From the NCBI GenBank assembly GCA_021234155.1, contig JAJEKV010000572.1:1-64000 (forward strand): DNA of 64,000 bases, read 5' to 3'. Positions 21,112-32,280 of the stretch are shown one piece after another. Each line of letters begins with the position of its first letter. Position 1 is the first letter of the stretch. The notes beneath the pieces were generated by a model. The model was not told the DNA's origin and did no database searches. It was given only the letters and a program-made list of their open reading frames with translations. The position numbers and the translations under genes were made by a program. The stretch comes from Isoetes taiwanensis. Lineage: Eukaryota; Streptophyta; Lycopodiopsida; Isoetales; Isoetaceae.

Positions 21112-21888
21112 CTATGCTTTATTCCTTACAACAATGCGATTGTTTATGATATATGCATTCTTTCCTTCATTTTTTAGTTTTCGAACCTCTTCCAATAACA
21201 ATTTTCTTTCTTTCTGTTGCTCCACAGTCAGATCATCATTCAACCAGCCTTTTTGCCCTTTCAGATGGCTTCGGTGCTGCATTATCCTCTCACGTGCTTC
21301 CCTTGAAGCAAGTTTAATAAGTACTGGTCTAGTTCTTCCTTCTGTTTTCTTTCCCAGTCTTCTACAAGTTTTGACTTCTGGATTATGCAGATGCATTGTG
21401 TTTGTAAAGAATTTGTCAATCACTGCTTCTATATCTTCATTTTCATCTTCCAACAGTCCAGCAACAATACGGTCTTCATGCTCTGTAATCCTGTTTTGTC
21501 CTTGAGTAAACAAATCTGAGACTTTAGTTTCTATACTGGAGGTAATTTGTGCTACAATTTGCTCTGGTGCTTGAAACTGTTGTTCATATCCTTCTTCAGA
21601 AGATTCTTCGTTTTCCTGTAATTCAGCAACAACATCTTTCAATTCTTCTACGGACTGTTTGAGTTGTTTAATCTCTTCTCGTGCAGATTTCAAATCTGTA
21701 GCAACATCCTTCAAATCATGCACTGAATGATGGAGTTGCTTGATTTCTTCCCTTGCATCTTTTAGATCTTTAGATAAGGAATGAAGTAGTTGTAGCAGTT
21801 CCGTGTGATCCAAGGCTTCTTCCCGCTGCACGCTTTCACTGCCGCCTTTTTCACTGTTGCCTTTCTGTGAGTTTTTCTCCGACCCCAT
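21112..21888 (-). CDS. LINE ORF1: coiled-coil nucleic-acid-binding protein
   Basis: 258 residues. Residues ~25-95 form a coiled coil with two internal repeats (DAREEIKQLHHSVHDLKDV and SAREEIKQLKQSVEELKDV), followed by an acidic stretch. The C-terminal half (residues ~165-258) resembles the RRM and C-terminal domain region of LINE ORF1 proteins: RPVLIKLASREARERIM, GWLNDDLTVEQQKER and the final NNRIVVRNKA. Such proteins trimerise and coat the element RNA. The stop is 21 bp before ORF2, consistent with a bicistronic RNA. The start at 21888 is the first ATG after the 5' UTR repeats. Confidence 0.8.
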   Translation of the reverse strand: MGSEKNSQKGNSEKGGSESVQREEALDHTELLQLLHSLSKDLKDAREEIKQLHHSVHDLKDVATDLKSAREEIKQLKQSVEELKDVVAELQENEESSEEGYEQQFQAPEQIVAQITSSIETKVSDLFTQGQNRITEHEDRIVAGLLEDENEDIEAVIDKFFTNTMHLHNPEVKTCRRLGKKTEGRTRPVLIKLASREARERIMQHRSHLKGQKGWLNDDLTVEQQKERKLLLEEVRKLKNEGKNAYIINNRIVVRNKA

Positions 21889-21930
21889 ATTGGGGTTCCG
21901 TTGAAAAATTCAGCCGTAACCCTAACTGTG

Positions 21931-21965
21931 GCGCCTAAAACTAGCGCCTAAAACTAGCGCCTAAT
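21931..21965 (-). repeat. tandem 13-mers in the LINE 5' UTR
   Basis: GCGCCTAAAACTA occurs at 21931 and 21944, with a partial third copy at 21957, 40-75 bp upstream of ORF1. Short tandem repeats are common in LINE 5' UTRs and may carry promoter elements. Confidence 0.8.
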
Positions 21966-21966
21966 A

Positions 21967-24384
21967 CTCTAATAATCTTAGCACAATAGATGAAAAATGG
22001 CATGTTTTTTGTTGATAAGATGAAGATGGTTTATAGGTATTTCTAGGATGGGCCCTATGACACAATCAAGTGGCCAGTGAATCTCATGAGCTTTTGCAAA
22101 ATCTTTGAGTACATACTGATCCTCCTATTAGGCGATAGAAAATCTAAAAAGCTTAAAATACTGAACGTGCTCCGAAACTAGACAATTTATCGAGAGCATG
22201 ATGAAACTGAAGAGCGCTAGATAAAAGATGATTATTCCGCTATTAGTATATGCAAATGTGAGAAAATTGATGACCGCTCCTTATCAGGATGAGACACCCC
22301 ACCCTTTCGAGTTTTCGAGAAAAACCCTAATGAGACAGTCGCCAACACTCTCGTTGAATGCAACCAGCATACGTCATCCAAGAAGTGAGCCGTTGCAAAC
22401 ATGATGGTGCTGACAACTGAGAGAACTGCAAAAAAGGATCTGCACTGAAAAGTCTGAAAATGAGAATGACCCGTTAGAAAGTTAGGAGCTTTAAACCAGG
22501 GCCCGTTCCAAACTATAATCTTATAAAAAGAATATAATAGCACTCGGAGGCCACGCCGAGGAAGAAACAACAGACCTAAAGGCACAAAGTACATGGGAAA
22601 CTAAGAATAATGGAAGGAGCAAATGGGGCTAACAAACAAACCGAGACCAATGAAGCAAATGGTGAGGTATGGACCAATCTAACAAACAAGTTCACAGAAA
22701 GAGAAAAAAATTAGAATAAGGACATTATGCAGCAAAGTGGAATAGTCGAGAGCGAAGGACAAGTGACATAAAAGAACTAAGCATAGTAATGGGATGCAAA
22801 AGACGCCGCGTGAAACAACCAGAACAAGGGTATAGATGAAAGCTAATGCCCGCACATATCCAAAGAAAAGAATGCATCGGACGAAAACATAGGCACATGT
22901 AAAAAGCCTAAGGAACAACGAACAACCATGCAGTACAAGTGTTATCCACCAAATGCATAAGACCAAAGTATACATCAAACATATTGTGTAGAATATCGAA
23001 GGCCAGAAAATTCCATGAATGAAACTCCGTAGAAATATTAAAAATAGATGAGATGACAATATTTAACGTGAAAATCACCCACAAATACACGTAGAACCTC
23101 ATATACAAAAGATAGAGGAAAAAAAGGATTGCACAGAGAACCAAACCCCAAACAAACATTTCAATGCAACCTAAAATGACGTGTAAGCACTTTCCAAGCA
23201 CGTTGTTGATCCCAACCTCAAATAACTGCACACTCTGTAAGAATGTGCAAATATTTAGAGAAGATGAAGAAACGGTCTCCTAAGGGGAGATTATATGTCG
23301 AAATCTATAGAACATGTCAGACGTGCAATTATCCATGCAGATCGAGCATAACCAACAGTAAGATGTGTAGAGAGAGCAAGATTAGACAAAAAGCGTGGAT
23401 AATGGGAACTAGCTCAAGGTCATGTAAGAAGATGTGATGCATCGTGTTCATACAAGATAATGCCAATTACAAAACCAATAGTAAGTACTAAAACCGACCC
23501 CACAAAGGCACAGTAACCTCCAATTGTCCGAAAATGTGGAAACCAAGAAAAAGGGGCGGTCAACGAAAAGGAAAATAACCTTGAAAGAAGACGGCCAAAT
23601 GAAAATGGAAGCGCACATATGAGACTGATAAAATATGAAATGCATGTTAGAGAAATATACAAAGGGCAATATATCAAGCCTAGACCATGAGCCATATCGA
23701 AACAATATCCAAAGGAATAATACCAGCAACCTGGCCATCAAGCAAGATAGAGCACTCGAGTCAAGGAAATCAAGGGACTAAGTAACCAAAAACAATTTAA
23801 GCATGTGCACCATATGGACTACAACAAACAAGAAACTGGAGCCACAAAGATGAGATGGCACAAGACAAGGGATCATACTAGAAAAAGGGTCATAACTCGA
23901 AAATCTAATTTCAAGATATACTAGAACAAACATATGTATCTTAAGGGTCACTACAAGGGAGAGGGTAGAATGTGCAAACCATCGGGGCATACAACCTCCA
24001 AGACCAATCTGATCACATCATCTATCAAAACAAACAAGGTCGGTAAGAGTAGGAGAATAGCACATGCATACCAAAGGGAGTGTCATAGATTTAAAACTTT
24101 TTAAAGGGTCGTGACGAGGAAGTGCCGTGAAGAACCCAATTTGAGCATTGACTATAGCAAACTTGCATTTAATCGAGAGACTAAAACATGCACAAAAGTG
24201 ATATGCACAAAAATTATATAAAGTGAGTGCTGAGTGCTTTTGGAAATCTGATTTGAGGATTGACTAGAGCAACCATGCATTTAATAGATGGAATAAAATA
24301 TGCTTAAAGTACAAAAGTGATATGCATACAAATGATAAAATATACACAAAGCACAAAAGTGATATGCACACAAATGATATGAAG
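21967..24384. other. no gene; local tandem duplications near the right end
   Basis: No recognised coding sequence. The minus-strand frames at 22679-24000 are hydrophobic and F/L-rich with no domain. At about 22290-22345 lies a unit related to the hairpin repeat near 15740. From about 24120 to 24380 a ~125-bp unit (GATTGACTAKAGCAAMC...CAAAAGTGATATGCA) is duplicated, with extra copies of CACAAAAGTGATATGCACAC. Confidence 0.4.
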
Positions 24385-24883
24385 TGTTGAAATGATCATG
24401 TTATATGTTAGTTCACAAGGGAAGATGCTAGTTCCTATTTACATGATATGCAAATGCAGGAGATAGTGTGTTGAATTTGCATTTGACCTAGGTCATTGAA
24501 TATTGCTTGGATATTGGTTCATAGAAATGCTTACTAAGGAGAGGTGCCAATTTAAGCATATATATTAAATGGTCGAATAGATTGGAGGCAAATCAACTTT
24601 AAATTACATGTCGCCCATTCGGTTCGGAACATCCTGAGATCAGTCCGCCTATGCGGCCGGATCTCTGCTAATAAATCTAAGATGTAAGCATGATCAATTT
24701 GAGCTAGTGTAGACGGTTGAATTGACAAGTTGTAATCATATGCTTGGGCTGTCGGGACCATAGTATATGATAAGGATATGATTGCTACAGTGTTTAGTTC
24801 ATATCCAAATGAACAGTAGTTCATATGATTGTTAATGTTGAAATAATTGTTGTACAAGCAATTAATCTATATATTTCTCTTCA
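24385..24883 (+). repeat. 5' LTR of the Copia element (499 bp)
   Basis: Starts TGTTGAAATGATCATG and ends TTCA just before the primer-binding site. The left boundary is confirmed by the inverted copy at 50248-50612, where the same TGTTGAAATG follows a polypurine tract. Confidence 0.85.
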
Positions 24884-24884
24884 T

Positions 24885-24896
24885 TGGTATCAGAGC
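24885..24896 (+). promoter_or_regulatory. primer-binding site (initiator tRNA-Met)
   Basis: TGGTATCAGAGC, the standard plant Copia site complementary to the 3' end of initiator tRNA-Met, one base after the LTR. Confidence 0.95.
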
Positions 24897-24909
24897 CAGG
24901 TTAGTCAAC

Positions 24910-25830
24910 ATGGCTACCAGATTTGGTGCTAACTTGTTAAATTCTATTGAGGTGTTTAAAGGTGATGGAGGCTTTCAAGTTTGGAAGCAGAGTATCAGAA
25001 AAGTTTTGGAGTTTGAAAAATTGTGATATTTGATTGATCCAAATACCATTAGACATCTTGGTGTGACTGTGAGCGTAGGAACAACTAGTCAAGGGGGAAC
25101 AAGTTCTAGCTCGAGTGGTGAAGGCTCCACTGTAGGGGGAACCACTAAAAGTGCACCAGTAAACTCAGCTCATACAATAGTAAGTGAGGAAGATGAAAAA
25201 TTAAGGATTATGCAAGCTCAGGCAATTATCTGTTGTAAGGTAGGGCCTGTGATCAAATTAAAACTCAGAGGTATGACTCCCAAGGAAATGTGGATGTATA
25301 TGATTAGAGAATATGAAGCAAAGACCTCGTCACAAATTGATGTTTTAGAAAAGCAATTGAGGAGATTGAGACTGCATGATAGGGACAATATAACTGAATT
25401 TTTTGAGAAATTTGATTCTATTATTGCAGACTTGGAAGGTGCTGGAGTTATTTTGAATGAAGAATATCAACTGCTAGCTATATCAAGAGCAGTATCCCAC
25501 AATGCACATCTTGCTACCTTGGTAAGAAATGTTGCGAAATCGAAAAAGCATGCTATAAGAATGGTAAGAACAGAGTTTGAGCAGTGTAAACTTCAAGATG
25601 AAGATGAGGAAAACTCTGAAGTATTGTATGCTGGGAAATACAAAAAGAATAAAGATAAAAAAAGGATAGGGCCATGTTATAATTGTGATAGTTATGGTCA
25701 TCTTAAGGCAGACTATCCAAAGGTTGGGAGAGAAATTGTGTGCTATAATTGTGAAGGCAAAGGTCAACAGCAGCAAGTTGTCCAAGTCCTAAAGGTCCTA
25801 AAGGAAAGGGGAAAGATAAAGGCACAGTAA
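24910..25830 (+). pseudogene. Copia gag, disrupted
   Basis: Reads from ATG 24910 (MATRFGANLL) to a nonsense TGA at codon 39 (25024), then open to 25830. The UBN2-like capsid region is visible (IDVLEKQLRRLRLHD...ITEFFEKFDSI). A zinc knuckle follows as CYNCDSYGHLKADYP, in which the last metal-binding Cys is replaced by Tyr. A second knuckle begins (CYNCEGKG) but runs into a frameshift. Gag would form the virus-like particle and bind the element RNA. This copy cannot. Confidence 0.85.
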
Positions 25831-25979
25831 TCAAGAAAGGATATGAAACCAGGAGGGGAGTTGCAAGAAGGAATCCCACAATAAATTTGACTGAAGACAA
25901 GCGTGTTGAAGAAGATGAAAATGATGAAGATGCAGAGGTAAGTATTTCTGAAATGCATTCCTTAACTAGGAATAGAATT

Positions 25980-28948
25980 GACCATGATGTCATGATATTA
26001 GATTCTGACAGTAGCTGCTAATTCCAACATTCTAAAAGGTTGCAAAGGAAGGAAGGGAGGACATGTTCAATTAGGGAATGGGGAGCTCCAAGAAATAGAA
26101 GATGTAGGTGTCTTAGAATTATTTGATTTGGAAGGAAAAAAAGTGCAATTGGAAAATGTTCTCTGTGTGCCAGGTCTAGTAAGGAATCTGATTCTCAATT
26201 AGTTGACCTAGGCTACAAGGTTCTATTTGAGAAGCTGCAATGTAAAGTCTTTCTTAATAATAAAGTTATGTTCTTGGGAAAAAGAGTTGGAAACTTGTTT
26301 GGTCTATGCAATGATCACATTCTAACCAGCATAAATTATATTGGACATCCAACATTAAAAAGGTGGCACCATAAAAAGTGCCATGTGAACTCAAAAACCA
26401 TTGAATTGCTGATGAAAAAAAGAATGATTAATCTCAGTAACGATGCTGAAGAACTTAAGTGTGCAGGGTGCATATTAGGAAAGCACAACAGGCTGCCTTT
26501 TAGAAAAACTCTCAAAAGAGCTAAGGGGTTGTTAGATTTGATTCACACAGACTTGTGTGGTCCATTAAACATGACCAGTTTATCAGGGAAGAGATATTTT
26601 ATGACTTTAATTGATGATTTTAGTAGAAAAACATTTGTCTATTGCATAAAGACAAAGGATGCAGCATTTGAGATATTCAAACAATTTGTAAATGAGGTGG
26701 AAACAGAAACATGGGAGAAAAGTCAAGTGTTTAAGGTCTGATAGAGGAGGAGAATTCATATCTGATAAATTTAAATTCTATTGCAGGAATAAAGGAATTA
26801 AGAGAGAACTCACTTGTAGGTATTCACCTCAACAGAATGGAATTGCAGAAAGGAAGAACAAGACAATTTTGAATGCAGTTAGAAGCATGATAAAATCTTC
26901 AGGCTTAACCAATTTCTTTTGGGATGAAGCAGTTAAAACTGATGTTCATGTTCAGAACATGTTGCCCTCATTAGCCACAAAAGATACTATCCCAGAAATG
27001 CTGTGGTCTGGAAAAATTCCACATTATGATGCCTTGAAAGCATATGTGTGCCTGGCCTTCGTACATGTTCCAGACGAGCTTAGGAAAAAACTCGATGACA
27101 AATCCTTGATAACATACATGGTAGGATATGATGCTCAATCACTATTTGACCCCCAAACGAGAAGGATTGTGATAAGTAGAGATGTTATCTTTGATGAAGA
27201 TCAGTTTTACAAGTTAATACCAAAGGTGAATATGAATGATACTGCTGCAGAATGCAAGGCAGAAGAAGGTACAGCAGAAGATGCAATCACAGAGATTAAA
27301 AAACCTCAAGAAAGTAGGCACTTCAAAGCTATTGATGTTGATTCAGAAGATGAAGACATAGTATCAAACAAGGAAGGTTTTGTTAATACTATGAATGGCA
27401 ATACTAATCTGAATATTGATGCAGATAATAAGGATAACCTGGCAATTCAAGATAACAATGCTGAGAGAGTGGGAGCAGAACCTGATAATGAGACAGCACA
27501 TGTCAAACAAATAAAAAAGAGTAGACAAACAGAAGCACAGAAGTTGCAAGGAGAACACAATCTAGACACAAGTCGACTTGGGAGGGATGAACATGGAAGG
27601 AGCAAGAGACTTCAAGAAAATGAAGGTGAGATTCATGACTTATTTGAAATTCTAATGCACTTAGATACTAATGTACCTAAGTCTTATAATGAAGCATTAA
27701 CTATGGCTGACAAGACATAATGGAAAAGGCCATGAATGATGAATTGGCATCATTTAGAAGGACAGAAACTTTTGAATTAGTGGATACACCTGCAGGAAAA
27801 AACATAGTTGGAAATAAATGGTTATTTAAACTAAAAACTAGACCTGATGGGAAGACACCAAAATATAAGGCCAGATTGGTTGCTCAGGGTTTTTCACAGA
27901 GAAAAGGACTTGATTATGAAGAAACATTCTCATCATTAGTCAAAATGAATAGTATAAGAATGAAAAAAATAAAATAAAATGAATAGTATAAGAATGTTAT
28001 TATCCATTGCAAACGCTTGTGATCTTGAAGTGCATCACATGGATGTCAATACTGCATTTTTAAATGCTAAACTTGAAGAGGACATATTTATGAGACAACC
28101 ATCTGGCTTTGAAGAAGGGAAAAATAAGGTTTGGAAATTAAATAGGGCTGTATATGGGCTTAAGCAATCACCCAGAGAGTGGTATAAGTGTATGGATTCT
28201 TATCTAATTGTCCAGGGATTTAACAAGTTCAGAAATGATGGAAATATCTATAAATTTGAAGCTGGGAATGAATGGTGCATTATTGCACTTTATGTAGATG
28301 ACAACATCATGATAGCAAAAGGAAAAAATTGTCTACAACATTGCAAAGATGTCTTAAACAAAAGATTCAAGATGTCAGACCTTGGAGAGTTGCAAAAATT
28401 TTTAAAGATTGAAGTTAAAAGAGATCGAGCCAACAAGACCATAGTACTAACTCAGAAATGCCAGATTGAGAACATGCTTAAAAAGTTTAAAATGGAGGAG
28501 TGCAACACTTGTAAAACACCTGCAGTTCCAGGTTGCAAAATTTCTGATCAAATGTGCCCAGCAAATGACATAGAAAGAGCAGAGATGATGAATACTCCAT
28601 ATAGATCCTTGATGATGTTTATCCTATGTGGCCAATTGTACAAGGCCTGACATATCTTACATTGTAAATATTTTGAGCAGATATAATAATGACCCTGGTA
28701 GAGATCATTGGATTGTAGCAAAAAGGGTGCTCAGATATCTTAAAGGAACAGTGGATGTAGGGGTAACATTTTGCACAGAGGATTTGACTTTAAAATCATA
28801 CTGTGATGCAGGTTAGGGAGGTGATATAGACACTAGAAAATCTACTGCAGGCTATCTAATGTTGCTAGGTGGTGGACCAATAGCATGGAAGTGTAAGAAA
28901 CAAAGCTCAATAGCTTTGTCAAGTGCTGAGGCAGAATATGGAGCATGA
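25980..28948 (+). pseudogene. Copia pol: protease, integrase, reverse transcriptase, RNase H, disrupted
   Basis: The protease site is degraded (ILDSDSSC, then stop, near 26003). The GAG-pre-integrase zinc finger (HHKKCH...CAGC) and the first integrase motif (LIHTDLCGPL, LIDDFSRKTF) lie in 26268-26741. A frameshift near 26735 leads to the second Asp motif (SDRGGEF) and to SPQQNGIAER in 26692-27720. The reverse transcriptase starts after a stop at 27720 (GNKWLFKLK). It is interrupted by a 21-bp duplication with stops near 27962-27978, then continues with MDVNTAFLNA, VYGLKQSPREWY and the catalytic YVDD. Another frameshift near 28640 precedes TRPDISY. RNase H stops at the ALSSAEAEY motif near 28946. 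Confidence 0.9.
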
Positions 28949-28950
28949 AG

Positions 28951-29870
28951 GACAAGCAGTTTGGGTCTAATTTCACACTGTCGATCCTGCATTTTGTACT
29001 ATAGATATTATTCGTAATTGTCGGCCAAGTTTTTTGAAATATCATTGTGAACTCGCTAATTGGGTGCAAAGTATCAGCATGATTACTGAAATAAATCCAA
29101 CATGTGAAGCATTAGATTAGGGAATTGATGTAGATTTGTGAGTGCGTTTGGCAGTATTTTGGAATTGCAGCTTATAGAAAAAGAGGTTCTGGAGGATCCC
29201 AGATTTAACAAAGCTACAAAATCTCTTATTTCAGATGCCAAAACTTTCAAGGTAGCTGAGGAGAAAGCATTGGCTCTTGCTGATGAAGAGCTTCTGACTA
29301 GGTGGCAAAGGTGTGCATTGTCTTTGCCTGGTTTGGAAGCATATACTCATTTTTTGTACTGGATTCTTACTTATCCTGCTCTTATTCAAGCTTTCAGTGT
29401 TAAGGAATATTCATCTCCATAGGTCTAAAAGTATAAGCCACTATCATGCTATTTTCAAAATTGGTTTTCTCCAAGACCATTAGAAGCAATAGATCACAAG
29501 GCATTCAAAATGTTGATCTATCAAAGGGATGCTTTGAGGGCTTTTAATAATGCTATTCCTTTTGTAGTACCTTTGTTGTAGTATCTAGATAATAATGTAT
29601 GGACTGTTAGTTCCAAGTTGAGAATACATTATAACGAGCTTTCCATTGTTGCTCCTCTCTTTCAAGTTTTTATGCGGCCTTTTGTGTATAAAGCCAGCAA
29701 GATCAGTGCATGTAGCATAGATATATTTTGAATTGAGTTTTTCTCCATCTCCAGTTTTTGCATCATTGAAAAACCAATGTGGCTGGCTTATTGACATTCG
29801 AGAGCACCAAGATGCATTTGAGTTTTTCAATTGTTTATATGATACCGAAATCAAGATCTTCCAGTTTTAA
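28951..29870 (+). pseudogene. unidentified host gene remnant, possibly a large deubiquitinase
   Basis: A 94-residue frame at 29138-29422 is soluble and protein-like (LTRWQRCALSLPGLEAY, FSVKEYSSP) but I do not recognise it. Further along, after a CATCTCCAG acceptor near 29751, a short exon-like frame reads VFASLKNQCG then REHQDAFEFFNCLYD. It resembles the Q(D/H)A(L/H)EFF box of ubiquitin-specific proteases of the USP9X/FAF type. Stops separate the pieces. If both parts belong together, this is the decayed body of one gene downstream of the truncated Copia. The deubiquitinase reading rests on one motif. Confidence 0.3.
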
Positions 29871-30708
29871 AGTATGGTTGTTGAACCCAAGCACAAATTT
29901 ATGTTGGAGATTGTTCATACAATGGTAAATAGCTTTTATTTTCTTGCCTGAATCTTGCGTGTATTAGCCGTCATATTTGGAGATCAATGGAGGCATGCAG
30001 CTTATATTTATGGCATAGAATCGTGCTTTGTTCATGATATCTTTAATGATTAGCATGGTGTCTAAAGTAGATATGGTATTTTGTTGCTGAATACAACTAA
30101 AGACAATAGAATCCATAATTTGTAGGTGGAGATGGTGGTCATGAGTGCAGCTTATGTATCTTTGGCAGGGTATCATGACCAATTATGAATTGCATCATCA
30201 AGCTTTTGTCATGCTAGAAACCAAAGATGGGCTTTTTGAGTAGATAAAGTGTTCCAATCAAATGAGAGGAGCTGAGCCTTAAGGTATCCCGCAGGGTTAT
30301 GCATTCTAGTGTAGCAGCTATCTGATGTTTTGCTGTAAGCTGCCAGCGTTTTGCTCACAAATGTTTCCTTGCTTTTATCTATATATGATCAAATGATGAC
30401 ATGCTCGTTATTTTGGTGTATAAACTTAATGAAAGTCTACCGCAACATGAAAGTGACAACATTGTTGACTGTGCAATGCTTATACAAAGGTACGTTATCT
30501 GATGTGTTCCATGTATCCTGTATATTGTATTCTTCAGCATTGATTGTTTAGGCATAGCTTCTTTTACTAAAAGCTTCATAATGAGTTATGCATGGCTAAA
30601 GCTTTGTGATGTTGAAGTTGGAGCCCTGCCTCATCAGAGTATTTCCCCTTCAAATCCTCTTAGGATCCTTCCATGGAGTGCATTGTAAATGGATCATATG
30701 TTTTCTAG
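29871..30708. other. no gene recognised
   Basis: AT-rich, stops in all frames. It may include introns of the neighbouring remnants. Confidence 0.4.
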
Positions 30709-31108
30709 CTTTATTTAAAGGAACCGTTGTAAGAGCAATGGCTCTGAATATGGGCATGCTTGCCTCTTACAATCAACGTATTGAGTTCTTGAGAGATACT
30801 TTGAACTTCACTGATATTCCTATTGGCATTGGTGAGTATTATAGCCTCCGGCATGAGCGTACACATTGTTTTTTGTTGTTATTTAACAAGTTAGACTTTT
30901 ATCATTGTAGGTGTTAGTGTAGTTTCAGAATTTTGTGCTTCAGCTTGCAGTCTCCCTTTGATTATCTGTGTGCAGATACATAAGATGCATCCCCATGCAG
31001 ATGGCAAATTTTCATATTCAGGGTCTTTAGGTTGTGCCTTGAAAACATAAATATCAGTCGGACCTTTGTTGTTTTACATTGGATTTGGAACTATACAGAA
31101 ATTTGAGG
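30709..31108 (+). pseudogene. mitochondrial dicarboxylate/tricarboxylate carrier remnant, intron retained
   Basis: Plant DTC proteins exchange malate, oxoglutarate and citrate across the inner mitochondrial membrane. The first piece (30709-30829) encodes GTVVRAMALNMGMLASYNQ, almost exactly the third/fourth-helix segment of DTC, and ends at a GTGAGT donor. After about 80 bp and a TCATTGTAG acceptor, the second piece reads FCASACSLP, then ADGKFSYSGSLGCALKT (normally ...GKYPYTGSLDCA.KT). A stop and a weak continuation (GPLLFYIGF) follow near 31058-31090. The PFD(Y/F)VKTQ carrier signature between them is scrambled by small indels. The preserved intron means it arose from genomic DNA, not from an mRNA copy. 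Confidence 0.7.
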
Positions 31109-32280
31109 TAAGATGCTTTGCAACACAGATGGCAAATCTTTAAATAGTTAGACACTGGGTTTGCAGAAAATATCTAGTTTCTTCCGGCCAAAACGGTACA
31201 AGATGAGTTACATATTGCTTTAGAAACAAGTTGACAACAATAAATGTTTAAGCCTCGGTGGGATTTTCACATGCAATATTTTTTGCTGAAGCCAAGCGAG
31301 AGAAGGAATCCAGCTCTATCTAAATAAGCATTCAGAATAAGAGAAACGTGAGGATCCAGGCTCTTAATAATGTAATATGGAAAAATTTAAGCTCATCAGT
31401 TCTGTACCATTTTTGAGGCTTCAATCTTGCAAAAGCCAAAAATAAGGATATATAGATCTAATTTACCAGAGAACAACACATTTATACATTGTTTGCTAAT
31501 GCAAATGCGATGTTGAAATAAAATAAAATCTAATAGAATAAAACATGAGAAGATAAAAAGAAAAGAAATTTGTTATGTACATTATATGATCGTAATGTTA
31601 ACCATTAACTTTTGAGATGTCTAAAGTATTAAATTTTGTACGATATTCATAAGCACATAATAGTGGAACCATTGCTTGCTCATGTAAGGGATTCATAACG
31701 ACTCAATAATGCAATCATTGCAATATTAAATTCATAAGCACATAATACTACAATGATGGCAAGCATTAACCATTTCTAGGCAAGAAAATGGCAAAGATAA
31801 AAAGATGATGGTCAGACCCTAGACATGATGGACGTATGCTAATGATATATTGAAGAAAGAAATGACCAAAGGCTTGCAAAAATACAACCAAGAGCTATCA
31901 TTTTGTACATTAATATATTGAGAAAGAAATGACCCACAAAGGCTTGCAAAAATACAACCAACAGCTATCATTTAGTACATCAGACAATGAAAAGGAAAGT
32001 AAGGCATAATTATGGAGAGAATTAAGGGCCATTGACCTATACTAGAACGGACGCAATTAAAAGCTTACGTTTACATCTTAAGAGGTTAAATACAAATCAT
32101 ATTTGACTTCAAAAACCCTTAGATTTGAGTTGGGTTTAATGCTTCAATGTGACTATCAATTATATGGGTTGGCCCATATAGTTGATTGCTACACTCCCTA
32201 AAATGCATACATTCCACTTAAAGTAATCCATACATATAACTTCGACTTTGACTTTTACCTTTGATTTTGGGGTTAACTTT
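31109..32280. other. no gene; ~70-bp tandem duplication
   Basis: A ~70-bp unit containing GGCTTGCAAAAATACAACCA is tandemly duplicated at about 31842-31980. ATTCATAAGCACATAATA also occurs twice near 31645 and 31730. No coding match. Confidence 0.5.

Larger units (their letters stand above)
18170..21966 (-). mobile_element. non-LTR retrotransposon (LINE), nearly full length
   Basis: Minus-strand element with a 5' UTR, ORF1 (21112-21888), a 21-bp spacer and ORF2 (18607-21090), continuing in another frame to 18170. The layout and domains are those of LINEs that replicate by target-primed reverse transcription. One frameshift near 18600 is the only clear lesion. No poly(A) or target-site duplication was identified, so the outer ends are approximate. 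Confidence 0.9.
24385..28950 (+). mobile_element. Copia LTR retrotransposon, 5' LTR to RNase H, truncated at 3' end
   Basis: It has a 5' LTR, a primer-binding site, and gag, protease, integrase, reverse transcriptase and RNase H in Copia order. There is no polypurine tract or 3' LTR after 28950. The coding region is broken by at least one nonsense codon and several frameshifts, so it cannot move on its own. An opposite-strand piece of the same family lies at 50248-50985. Confidence 0.92.

Noticed and set aside
22679-23990. Hydrophobic minus-strand ORFs as membrane proteins
   Set aside because: Low-complexity F/L/I content in AT-rich DNA, overlapping frames and no recognisable family.
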